Source: JBOHRE01 sp050732635
Lineage (GTDB): Bacteria; Gemmatimonadota; Gemmatimonadetes; Longimicrobiales; RSA9
Length of the DNA stretch: 16,865 nucleotides
Direction of reading: 5' to 3'
NCBI GenBank assembly: GCA_050732635.1
Contig: JBOHRE010000073.1
Span: 1-16,865, forward strand
Each line of letters begins with the position of its first letter. The stretch's first letter is position 1. The translations under genes and the position numbers were made by a program. Shown here in pieces: positions 8,401 through 13,976 of the stretch. A model generated the notes under the pieces. It saw only the letters and a program-made list of their open reading frames with translations. It was not told the origin of the DNA and did not search any database.

Positions 8401-8573
8401 CGCGCCGTCGCCGACTTCTCACGCAGGTCGCCCGCGTCGGTGTCGAAAAAGATGTCGCGGAAGAAGTCGAGCTCGGAGTCGACCTCGATCAGTCCCGTCA
8501 GCGGATCGGCCGCTACGCGCTCGAGCGTATCGCGATCCGGGACATCGTAACGGAGGATACGCTGCGGCTTCAT
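5418..8573 (-). CDS. ppk1: Polyphosphate kinase (PPK1) fused to N-terminal CYTH-like and Nudix-like domains
   Basis: A 1051-residue protein against about 690 for typical PPK1. Residues 1-200 resemble a CYTH/triphosphate-tunnel domain: FFDT (42-45), TARLRV, IECD (148-151), YELELRL (165-171). Residues about 222-335 resemble a Nudix fold without its catalytic box. PPK1 proper starts near 385 (ELSRLAFDERI), with FPHVRNL, YRTSKQS, KVHAK, YIGTGNLN, SDNI and FIGSADW in order. PPK1 reversibly moves the ATP gamma-phosphate onto polyphosphate. The autophosphorylated His (E. coli His435) is His817 and the second His (His592) is His974. Equivalents of Arg375, Tyr468 and Arg564 are kept (Arg757, Tyr850, Arg946). 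By my hand alignment, Asn45 is Arg427 and Arg405 is Ser787. The ATG at 8571-8573 is the first start after the upstream TGA (19-base gap), with no clear Shine-Dalgarno site. The family call is secure. Kinase efficiency or direction is uncertain because of the substitutions. Confidence 0.93.
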   Translation of the reverse strand: MKPQRILRYDVPDRDTLERVAADPLTGLIEVDSELDFFRDIFFDTDAGDLREKSATARLRVLKDGGHLLLVDVLERRTSSGEILRRRAEAPVEGDDHDILAGDVEPARLLRALIDPRRLRRVFEVETMRRLRTAGLDAPTQDGARLQIECDAVTLRRGEFAGELYELELRLAPTPSAALERAARAIAERHDLRPTLADTASRVRAILEESELNALEQQLRSAREVAVVAYSRGGIALLRSGRSLRVPVAAGSGAEACRRALRQAFGRARGRIRLLGTSAGLAGRPALQVWIAEDVADAPAQDQVVWMRLDDALTRAGGPGLREARTLAALHVVARSGLAAWTPAVPAATRNGEFVDGTPLEPLELVLQRLEAADGTAEPSPKEVPPEMLLNMELSRLAFDERILVMAEDPQTPLLERVRFLSMFASRRDDFFMTRVARFKLQVARGETSRTLDGLRPAEQLDLIAIRARQMTGRAYRLLTDQLLPDLEAQGIELLRWSRLTDDERDLLRETYSERLEAVLTPFIADPSHPFPHVRNLRPSVAATVRLGDGEEEQLVAIELPGELPRYVPLPGGRRFVPLEELIRATLPELYPGLSIVRTHAFRVTRSAQIDLDDDSGVDILHEVAEKVARRPFQQVIRLEVDKSMPPEMRLQLLREFQFEAEEQVSTLGEQDIYVVDWLVDLASLAEIAAIDLPALKWPPLERRDPLEPDRSVFDQVRERDRFIHFPYDAFELSVERFLREAAEDPATLAVKITLYRTSKQSATLEALRQARANGKDATVMVELKASFDERRNIEWARGLEESGIRVVFSPTRLKVHAKVALVVRKEGDGIRGYAYIGTGNLNATTASAYVDVGILTAVPELTQEVNSVFNLLTGYASGVECEALLVAPLNMRRRFLQLIEREIAHARHGREAFIQAQLNGLADRRLVGALYRASRAGVRIQMMVREICTLRPGVPGTSDNIQIVSLLGRFLQHARIFRFHNDGDDEYFIGSADWRPRNLRERIELVTPVRDPEHREALGRVLHETLNHPDAWQLRSDGTYVRRDDVIGVS

Positions 8574-8592
8574 CGGCCGGCTGTGGATCGCA

Positions 8593-11349
8593 TCAGAAAG
8601 GCAGCCCCAGCTTCACATAGATGTGGTTTCCCTCGCCTCGCGCGTACGCCAGGCTCGCCGCACGCCCGAGCGTAGCGAACCAGATACCACCGCCAAAGCC
8701 GGATTGCCACCCGCCCGGGGCGCGGCCGTCGAGGTACACGCGGCCGACGTCGGCCAGGCCGAAGACGCCCAGCTCGCCGCGCGACAGGATCTTCACCGAG
8801 TCCACGGGCACGCGCAACTCGGCACTGCCATGAACCGCGGCGTCGCCGGCGAAGCGCTGGTACTCGTACCCGCGCAGCGTCGCCTTGCCGCCGAGGAAGG
8901 CGGCGTGGTGGACGGGGAAATCGCCGAAGATGCGGGCGCCCCCGACACGCAGTGCCAGGTGCGGCCCCTCGCCGAGCAACGGCACGTACGCCGCAACGTC
9001 GCTGCGCAGGGCCGTGAAGCTGCCGGTCGTCGCCGGCGCGCCGGGCGGCAGCTCCGGCGCCGTGGCCGGCTCCGCTCCGAGGTCCTGGGCGAACGGGTAC
9101 CACGCCACGTTGCTGTTGACGCTGAAGCCGCGGCGCGGCGCGGCCGGGCGATCGGTTCGCCACAGAGACAGGGCGGCCTGCGCGCCCAGCTCGAACGTGC
9201 CGCGCGCTCCGGCGACCGGTGTCGCGGCGAGCGGGCTGGTCGGGGCCGGCCGCGGATCGGTCCAGCGCAGCACCGGTCCGAACGACAGCTCACCGTCCAG
9301 CGGCCGCAACCGGGACCTGTCCTCGCCCGCGGCCGGCGCGGCGGCCGCCTCGGGTTCTTCCTCCTCCTCCTCCTCCTCGTCGTCCTCGAGCTGCTCGGGC
9401 ACCTTGTCGCCCGGGTCGCTGTTGTCATCGTCGGCGGGACGAAATTCGGTGCGCCAGCCGAAGTGGTGCACGAACGCGGGATGCACCACGATCTCATCAC
9501 GCAGCACGAGCGTCGCAGCAGCACTGTCGGGTGTGTCGTTGCCGTAGCCGAAGAAGCGGGTGCTCTCGAACTGCGTGGCGCGCGCGTGCAGCCGCAGCGC
9601 ATTGGCAGAGTTCTCGAACCGGTAGTCCGCCAGCGCGTCCACACCGAAGCCGCCGGACCGGGTTCCGTAGAGCGCTCGGGCGCCGATGTCGAACTTGTAC
9701 GGCAGCCGTCGGAACCCGTACTGGAGCCGGCCGGGTCCATAGCCGATAATGACGCCCGCACCCTCGCGATAATCGAAGGCCGGCGACCAGCCGGAGTCCC
9801 TGCCGTAGTCGGGCGCCCAGCCGCTGCCGGCGCGCAAGCCCTCCGTGGGGGCGGGCGGCCGATAGGCATCTGCGCTGAATGTGGTCTGCGGCGCGAGCTC
9901 GATGTCGTTCACGCCCTCATCATCGTAGAAGCGCACGTGGTGCCCGCTGGTTCGGTCGAGCAACTGGTCAGCGCCGCCGCCGCCGATGATGCGAATCATG
10001 ATCCGGCTCGGACCCGATCCCCTCACGATCCCGACGTCGTCGTCATCATGGAGGTAGACGCGGATCTCGCGCGTCTCCTCGGGTCGGAACAGGCGCTCGT
10101 AATACGGATCGCCGTTGCCGCTGTTGGTGGCTACGGGTGCAGCGATCGCGTACAACGCCACGTGAACGGTGCCGTCGTCGCGGCGCGTTACCTCGACGCG
10201 GTCGCGCTCGTCCGTGCCGCGGACATCGACAGCCGACGCCAGCCAGTCATAGAATGCGAGTGCGGGGCCACCGATGTTGTTGCGCCGCACGCGCAACGTC
10301 GCCGCCAGGCGCTCCGCGTTGCCCGGCACCAGCTCGGGCGGCAGGTCGCGCACCGCTGCGGCGATGACCTCGTCGGTCAGACGCTCGCGGACGATGTCCG
10401 CCTCGGCCATGAAGTCCTCGCGCGTCAGCGACGCCAGCAGCCGCCGATCCAGCAGGTGCGAGCTGTAGGTCTGCGCCTCGATCGACGGATACGCCGGCGT
10501 CCAGGGCACGAACTTCTCGTACGCCGCCACGGCCATCCCGATCAGCCAACTGTCCGGGCGCATGAATGCCCAGTCGCGATCGCGCGGGATCGGTCGCCAG
10601 CTGTAAGCGCCTTCCTGACCGTACCGCGCGAACTTCCATTGATCGCTGCCGCGGTCGGTGTCGCCGATCACGAAATCGAACAGGCGCGCACGCAGGAACT
10701 CGCGCGCGTCCAGGCGGTGGCCGTGTTCGTCGTTCAGGTCATCGTAGAAGTTGTCGGTTCCCTTGATCTTCTCGGAGCCGAAGAACAAGGGCTCGTCGTC
10801 CGGTCCTTCATCCGGCTGCGGCTCGATCCAGCCGAGCATGCCGGCGAAGTCGCGCAGCTCGCCGAGCCGCGGATCGTCCGGCATGACCCGCAGCACGGGC
10901 GCGACGTGCAGGATCCCGAGCGCCTCGAGCATGCGCGGCACCGGTGCGGCGTTGAAGGGGTGCAGCGCACTCACCTGGTCCTGGACCAGCGCGCCGGCGG
11001 GCGTGCGCTGCACGTCGCCGGGCAGCCCGCGCAGCGCGTACTTGTTGATGCTGCGGAAGATGTAGCGGCGTCCGTCGGCGCCGAGGAAGTGGAGCGTGCG
11101 ACTCTGCATGCCGCCGCCTTCGCGCACGGGCTCGAGTCCGCCAGCGAAGCGATCGAGGTCCAGGACCTGGACGCGTACGGGCGTGGTCCACAGGTCGCGC
11201 CAGTTGCTGCCGAGGAAGAGGCGCTTGAACGCGCTCGCCCGGTACTCGGCGCCCGGCGCGACAGTGACCGAGTCCTGTGCGCGCGCCGCTGCGGCACTCC
11301 ACAGCACCGCGGCGGCAACCAGGGCGCCGCTGACGAAGCTCCTGCTCAT
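8593..11349 (-). CDS. Secreted CotH/HipA-like kinase domain fused to an Omp85-type outer-membrane beta-barrel
   Basis: 918 residues. A Sec signal peptide (SAAAARA-Q, cleavage after Ala24) leads to a region (about 85-400) with kinase-fold marks seen in CotH/HipA-like proteins: FRSINK with Lys103, the catalytic-loop-like GDTDRGSDQW (Asp232, Asp236, Gln237) and metal-site-like PIPRDRDWAF (Asp257, Asp259). A beta-rich segment (about 430-500, HDDDDVGIV, IIGGGGADQLLD) follows, then a C-terminal surface-antigen barrel (about 540-918). The barrel has the Omp85 loop motif LRGYEY (Arg826-Gly827-Tyr828) and ends in Phe (GLPF). No POTRA repeats are evident. An acidic run (eight Glu after EDD) lies near residues 652-664. 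The ATG at 11347-11349 overlaps the DUF4956 stop as ATGA; GGAGG lies immediately upstream. The kinase region should face the periplasm or surface. Kinase activity is inferred, not shown. Confidence 0.82.
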   Translation of the reverse strand: MSRSFVSGALVAAAVLWSAAAARAQDSVTVAPGAEYRASAFKRLFLGSNWRDLWTTPVRVQVLDLDRFAGGLEPVREGGGMQSRTLHFLGADGRRYIFRSINKYALRGLPGDVQRTPAGALVQDQVSALHPFNAAPVPRMLEALGILHVAPVLRVMPDDPRLGELRDFAGMLGWIEPQPDEGPDDEPLFFGSEKIKGTDNFYDDLNDEHGHRLDAREFLRARLFDFVIGDTDRGSDQWKFARYGQEGAYSWRPIPRDRDWAFMRPDSWLIGMAVAAYEKFVPWTPAYPSIEAQTYSSHLLDRRLLASLTREDFMAEADIVRERLTDEVIAAAVRDLPPELVPGNAERLAATLRVRRNNIGGPALAFYDWLASAVDVRGTDERDRVEVTRRDDGTVHVALYAIAAPVATNSGNGDPYYERLFRPEETREIRVYLHDDDDVGIVRGSGPSRIMIRIIGGGGADQLLDRTSGHHVRFYDDEGVNDIELAPQTTFSADAYRPPAPTEGLRAGSGWAPDYGRDSGWSPAFDYREGAGVIIGYGPGRLQYGFRRLPYKFDIGARALYGTRSGGFGVDALADYRFENSANALRLHARATQFESTRFFGYGNDTPDSAAATLVLRDEIVVHPAFVHHFGWRTEFRPADDDNSDPGDKVPEQLEDDEEEEEEEEPEAAAAPAAGEDRSRLRPLDGELSFGPVLRWTDPRPAPTSPLAATPVAGARGTFELGAQAALSLWRTDRPAAPRRGFSVNSNVAWYPFAQDLGAEPATAPELPPGAPATTGSFTALRSDVAAYVPLLGEGPHLALRVGGARIFGDFPVHHAAFLGGKATLRGYEYQRFAGDAAVHGSAELRVPVDSVKILSRGELGVFGLADVGRVYLDGRAPGGWQSGFGGGIWFATLGRAASLAYARGEGNHIYVKLGLPF
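9355..9387 (-). repeat. GAG/GAC/GAA triplet tract encoding an acidic run
   Basis: Read on the minus strand, eleven consecutive triplets are GAG, GAC, GAC, six GAG and two GAA, encoding Glu-Asp-Asp and then eight Glu inside the barrel portion of the kinase-barrel gene. The flanks are Ala/Pro-rich, suggesting a flexible acidic loop. Slippage in whole triplets would change loop length without breaking the frame. Confidence 0.85.
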
Positions 11350-12455
11350 TCCTCCGAACCGCCCTCGTAGGGGATGTACTCGGCCGCCGCGATGTGCGCC
11401 GACCAGCGTTCTTCGAGATCGACCAGGAGGTCGAGCGCGTCGCGTTTTTTGTTGAACTCGAATACGGCCTCGAACGTCGATACCCCCGCGGTGCGTCGAT
11501 AGGGATCCCCGACGCGCCATTCCTTGGCGAGTCGCCCCAGCGTGATCTCGACGCCGCGGCGCGCCGCATCGGCGTCGGCCGCGTGGACGATCAGCACGCC
11601 ATCGGGTTCAATGCCGTCCGCCAGCTCCTTGACGCGGTCGCGGACGCGCTTCCGGTCGCGTGCGCGGCGCGTTGTCAGCAGCCGGGCGTCGCCCAGCGCG
11701 AGCAGCGAGCCACGGTCGCTGGCCGAGTAGATCGCGCCCAGGTCGTACTTCCACAGGACCAGGATGACCAGATTGAACGCCCCCGACATGACCAGCGCGA
11801 TGTCGAGCGCCTGCACGCCTGACGACAGGCCGATGCCGATCGCGAGAAAGATGTAGGCCGCGTCCTTCGGGTCCTTGAGCGTGTTGCGGAACCGAACGGC
11901 GGCCACGATCCCGGCCAGGCTGAAGGCCAGGGCAAGGCTGTTGCGAACGACCACCACGACCGCGGCGACGACGAGCGGCAGGATGATGATGGATTGGACC
12001 AGCGACGGGTCGTAGCGGAGCCGGCGCGTGTAGATGTAGATCCAGGCAACCGGCAACACCAGCAGCAGCGCGCCCAGCAGCAGGATGGCCGTGGTCAGCG
12101 CCCGGCCGAACGGCGCCCGCCAGTCGGGCTGATCCACGCTGGGCGGCGGCGCTCCGGTGACGAGGCTTTCGGCCTCGTCGAAGGCCGGCACGGACAACGG
12201 CGCCATCAGCGCGTCGCGTACCGGTGGGAACGCCCACATCAGCGCGGCCGCAATGCCGATCAGCAAACCGTAATAGATCAGCAGCCGCAGCACCGGGATC
12301 GCACGCGCGCGGCGCAAGGGTCGGATGCGACCGCCGGGCACAGCCGTGGCGCGGCGGCCGGCGTCGCCCTCAGCGGCCTGATCCGTACCGCGGCGGTCGC
12401 TCAGCCCGTCGGACGGCTCCGCCCCGGGCGCGGTCGGCCCGTTCCGTTCGGGCAT
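11346..12455 (-). CDS. DUF4956 family integral membrane protein
   Basis: A 369-residue inner-membrane protein. A disordered Arg/Pro-rich N-terminus (about 1-52) leads to a hydrophobic segment (55-75), a loop, and a membrane core (about 118-235). The core contains the DUF4956 hallmark AVRFRNTLKDPKDAAYIF (186-203). The C-terminal half is soluble and alpha/beta-looking (GVLIVHAAD, then FEAVFEFNKKRDALDLL). Function is unknown. As I recall them, family members often lie beside VTC-type polyphosphate polymerases and CotH kinases in Gram-positive bacteria, which fits the two next genes here. The ATG at 12453-12455 was chosen because GGGGAG sits seven bases upstream. An in-frame ATG at 12468-12470 (five residues longer) has no ribosome-binding site and abuts a hairpin. 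The stop overlaps the next start as ATGA, so the two are probably translationally coupled. Confidence 0.85.
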   Translation of the reverse strand: MPERNGPTAPGAEPSDGLSDRRGTDQAAEGDAGRRATAVPGGRIRPLRRARAIPVLRLLIYYGLLIGIAAALMWAFPPVRDALMAPLSVPAFDEAESLVTGAPPPSVDQPDWRAPFGRALTTAILLLGALLLVLPVAWIYIYTRRLRYDPSLVQSIIILPLVVAAVVVVVRNSLALAFSLAGIVAAVRFRNTLKDPKDAAYIFLAIGIGLSSGVQALDIALVMSGAFNLVILVLWKYDLGAIYSASDRGSLLALGDARLLTTRRARDRKRVRDRVKELADGIEPDGVLIVHAADADAARRGVEITLGRLAKEWRVGDPYRRTAGVSTFEAVFEFNKKRDALDLLVDLEERWSAHIAAAEYIPYEGGSEE

Positions 12456-12475
12456 TCCCTCGCTCCCCATGGTTT

Positions 12476-12499
12476 CGGCCCGCGTTCGCGCAAGGGCCG
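12476..12499 (-). other. Bulged hairpin between the second kinase gene and the DUF4956 gene
   Basis: On the transcribed strand CGGCCC pairs with GGGCCG, and inside it GCG pairs with CGC around a CGAA tetraloop, with a two-T bulge on the 5' side (9 bp in all). It fills much of the largest gap inside the operon (58 bases). No T-run follows. It could protect or process the mRNA, or act as a partial attenuator between the kinase half and the membrane half of the operon. Chance pairing is not excluded. Confidence 0.35.
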
Positions 12500-12513
12500 G
12501 GCCACGGCGCGCG

Positions 12514-13230
12514 TCAGACGCCCGCCTGCAGCGCCGCCTCGCTTTGGCTGAGCACCCGATCGATGCGGGCGCGCAGATCGTGTTGGATGGTGACCAACCG
12601 GCGGTCGGCGTTGATCTCCTGGAAGTCGTGGTGCTTGCGGAGGCGCCGGAACTCGGCGCGCATGCGGCGCTGGTAGGTCAGGAAGCTGCTGTGCCAGTCG
12701 CGCGAGATGCCGAGATCCATGCCCGACTCCCAGTAGTCCAGATTACCGCGGGAGTAGAGGGTGCGTTCGACCAGCGTGTTCACCGATACCGCGAAGTAGA
12801 AGACGACATCCGGAACGAGCGCCATGGAGTAGAGCGACTCGACCCAACGGCGATTCGCGCCGCGGATCATGTCGCGCGCCATGAGCGTGAAGATGTAGCG
12901 GTCCGCGAGCACGACCGAGCCGGCCCGTAGCGCCGGTACGATCACGTTTTCGAGCTGGTCGTAGAAGTCGGTGGCGTAGAAGAGCGACATGGTGCGCGGA
13001 CTCAGCACATTGCCGAGCTTGGCGCGCTCGAGCTCATGACGGACCAGGCGCGAGCGGCTGAGTCCCGTGTGCGCGACCGGGTAGCCCTGCTCCTCGAGCC
13101 AGGCAGTCAGCATGCGCACATGCGTCGAGCGCCCCGACGCATCCGGGCCTTCGATCACGATGAGCACGCCGGCCAGCTCGTCCATGAGCAGGCCGGGCGG
13201 CGGGCTGCCGTAGCACCGTCTCACGGCCAT
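12514..13230 (-). CDS. Thymidylate-kinase-like P-loop kinase, second paralogue, Walker A Lys replaced by Arg
   Basis: A 238-residue P-loop kinase of the thymidylate-kinase superfamily. Seen: beta1 and Walker A VLIVIEGPDASGRST (22-36), where the invariant Lys is Arg34 (codon CGC); LSPRTMSLFYATDF (77-90); the DRY motif (110-112) followed by MARDMIRG; and YWESGMDLG (166-174) where dTMP kinases have their lid/base region. It is clearly related to the preceding gene along its whole length, so this is a tandem duplication. It overlaps that gene by ten bases. The ATG at 13228-13230 was chosen as the longest non-conflicting start. A GTG at 13222-13224 (GTGA overlap) and an ATG at 13183-13185 are alternatives; none has a strong Shine-Dalgarno site. 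The Lys-to-Arg change predicts weak or altered phosphotransfer, so it may be a regulatory partner of the intact paralogue. Substrate unknown. Confidence 0.85.
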   Translation of the reverse strand: MAVRRCYGSPPPGLLMDELAGVLIVIEGPDASGRSTHVRMLTAWLEEQGYPVAHTGLSRSRLVRHELERAKLGNVLSPRTMSLFYATDFYDQLENVIVPALRAGSVVLADRYIFTLMARDMIRGANRRWVESLYSMALVPDVVFYFAVSVNTLVERTLYSRGNLDYWESGMDLGISRDWHSSFLTYQRRMRAEFRRLRKHHDFQEINADRRLVTIQHDLRARIDRVLSQSEAALQAGV

Positions 13231-13976
13231 TCTTCAATGTGCGAATGGTAGCGATCGAGGTCGATCGCGCCGGCGATGATCTCGCGCACCGCCTCCTGCT
13301 GCTCGTGCACGTTGCGTGTCGCGTCGATCACGGTGAAATCGAACTCCGCCGTCATCTTGTCGTACTCGTCCTTGATGCGCCCCTGGAACAGTCGGAAGCT
13401 CTCGTGGATGTCGGGCGACAGGTCCAGGTCCATGCCGGCCTCGAACCATTTGAGCTGCGGCCGGCCGTGCAGGATCCGGCCGAGTGCGGTCTCCAGCGGC
13501 ACCTTGAAATAGAACGCGAGGTCGGGTATCACCGCGTAGTGGTAGATCTCGCGCAGCCATTCCGGGTTGCAGCCGCGGACCGCATCGCGGGCGTAGGCCG
13601 TAAAGACGTAGCGATCACACAGGACGATGTAGCCGGCCTTCAGCATGGGTAGGATCTGGCGCTCGTAGCGGTCGGCGAAATCGGTCGCGTGGATCAGGCT
13701 GAAGGTGGTCGGCGACAGCAGCTGGCGACGCTTGCCCTTGCGCGTGGCGTCGCGCACGAGTGCGCTCGAGTTCCACTCGCTGAAGAAGACGCGCAGGCCG
13801 AGGCCGCCCAGCCAACGGTGCACGAGTCGGATCTGCGTGCTCTTGCCCGAGCCGTCGAGCCCTTCGACCGCGATCAGTTTTCCGGTGATCGGCGCGACCG
13901 CGGGCTGCGCGGCCGGCCGGCCGGCCGCGGCTTGTCGCCGCCGTGGCCGGGCTGGTCGCGCCTCAGTCGTCGCCAT
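13221..13976 (-). CDS. Thymidylate-kinase-like P-loop kinase, first paralogue, intact Walker A
   Basis: A 251-residue kinase. A basic, low-complexity N-terminal extension (about 1-30, seven Arg) precedes the P-loop domain. Walker A is intact (EGLDGSGKST, Lys45). LSPTTFSLIHATDF (87-100), DRY (121-123) with YARDAVRG (128-135), and WFEAGMDLDLS (177-187) follow. In dTMP kinases the stretch after DRY usually holds an AYQG-type substrate motif; here it is AYARD, so dTMP is not assured as substrate. PPK2-type polyphosphate kinases have a different Walker A (GxDxxGKGG), so this is not PPK2. The ATG at 13974-13976 has GGAG seven bases upstream and overlaps the ppx gene by 14 bases, so translation is probably coupled. 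In this operon it could phosphorylate a nucleotide feeding, or fed by, PPK1. That role is inferred. Confidence 0.86.
   Translation of the reverse strand: MATTEARPARPRRRQAAAGRPAAQPAVAPITGKLIAVEGLDGSGKSTQIRLVHRWLGGLGLRVFFSEWNSSALVRDATRKGKRRQLLSPTTFSLIHATDFADRYERQILPMLKAGYIVLCDRYVFTAYARDAVRGCNPEWLREIYHYAVIPDLAFYFKVPLETALGRILHGRPQLKWFEAGMDLDLSPDIHESFRLFQGRIKDEYDKMTAEFDFTVIDATRNVHEQQEAVREIIAGAIDLDRYHSHIEEWP

Noticed and set aside
9355..9387. Triplet tract as a phase-variation switch
   Set aside because: The repeat unit is three bases, so slippage keeps the frame and cannot turn the gene off.
8623..11370. Very long plus-strand open frame (about 915 codons) opposite the kinase-barrel gene
   Set aside because: It mirrors the codon phase of the minus-strand gene in G+C-rich DNA. 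Its translation is low-complexity (Arg/Ala/Val/Gln-rich) with no recognisable domain, while the minus strand encodes a signal peptide, kinase-like motifs and a barrel.
11350..11520. N-terminal extension of the kinase-barrel gene
   Set aside because: It overlaps the DUF4956 gene and would bury the Sec signal peptide. The ATG at 11347-11349 gives a normal signal sequence and an ATGA junction.
13905..13930. GGCC-rich run near the start of the first kinase gene as a regulatory or recombination site
   Set aside because: It is explained by Ala/Gly/Arg/Pro codons of the low-complexity tail in G+C-rich DNA.
12514..13976. Reading the two P-loop kinases as PPK2 polyphosphate kinases
   Set aside because: PPK2 proteins have GxDxxGKGG and a DRSWYNR-type Walker B region. 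Here the motifs are GSGKST (or GRST) and DRYxFTxxARD, as in the thymidylate-kinase superfamily.
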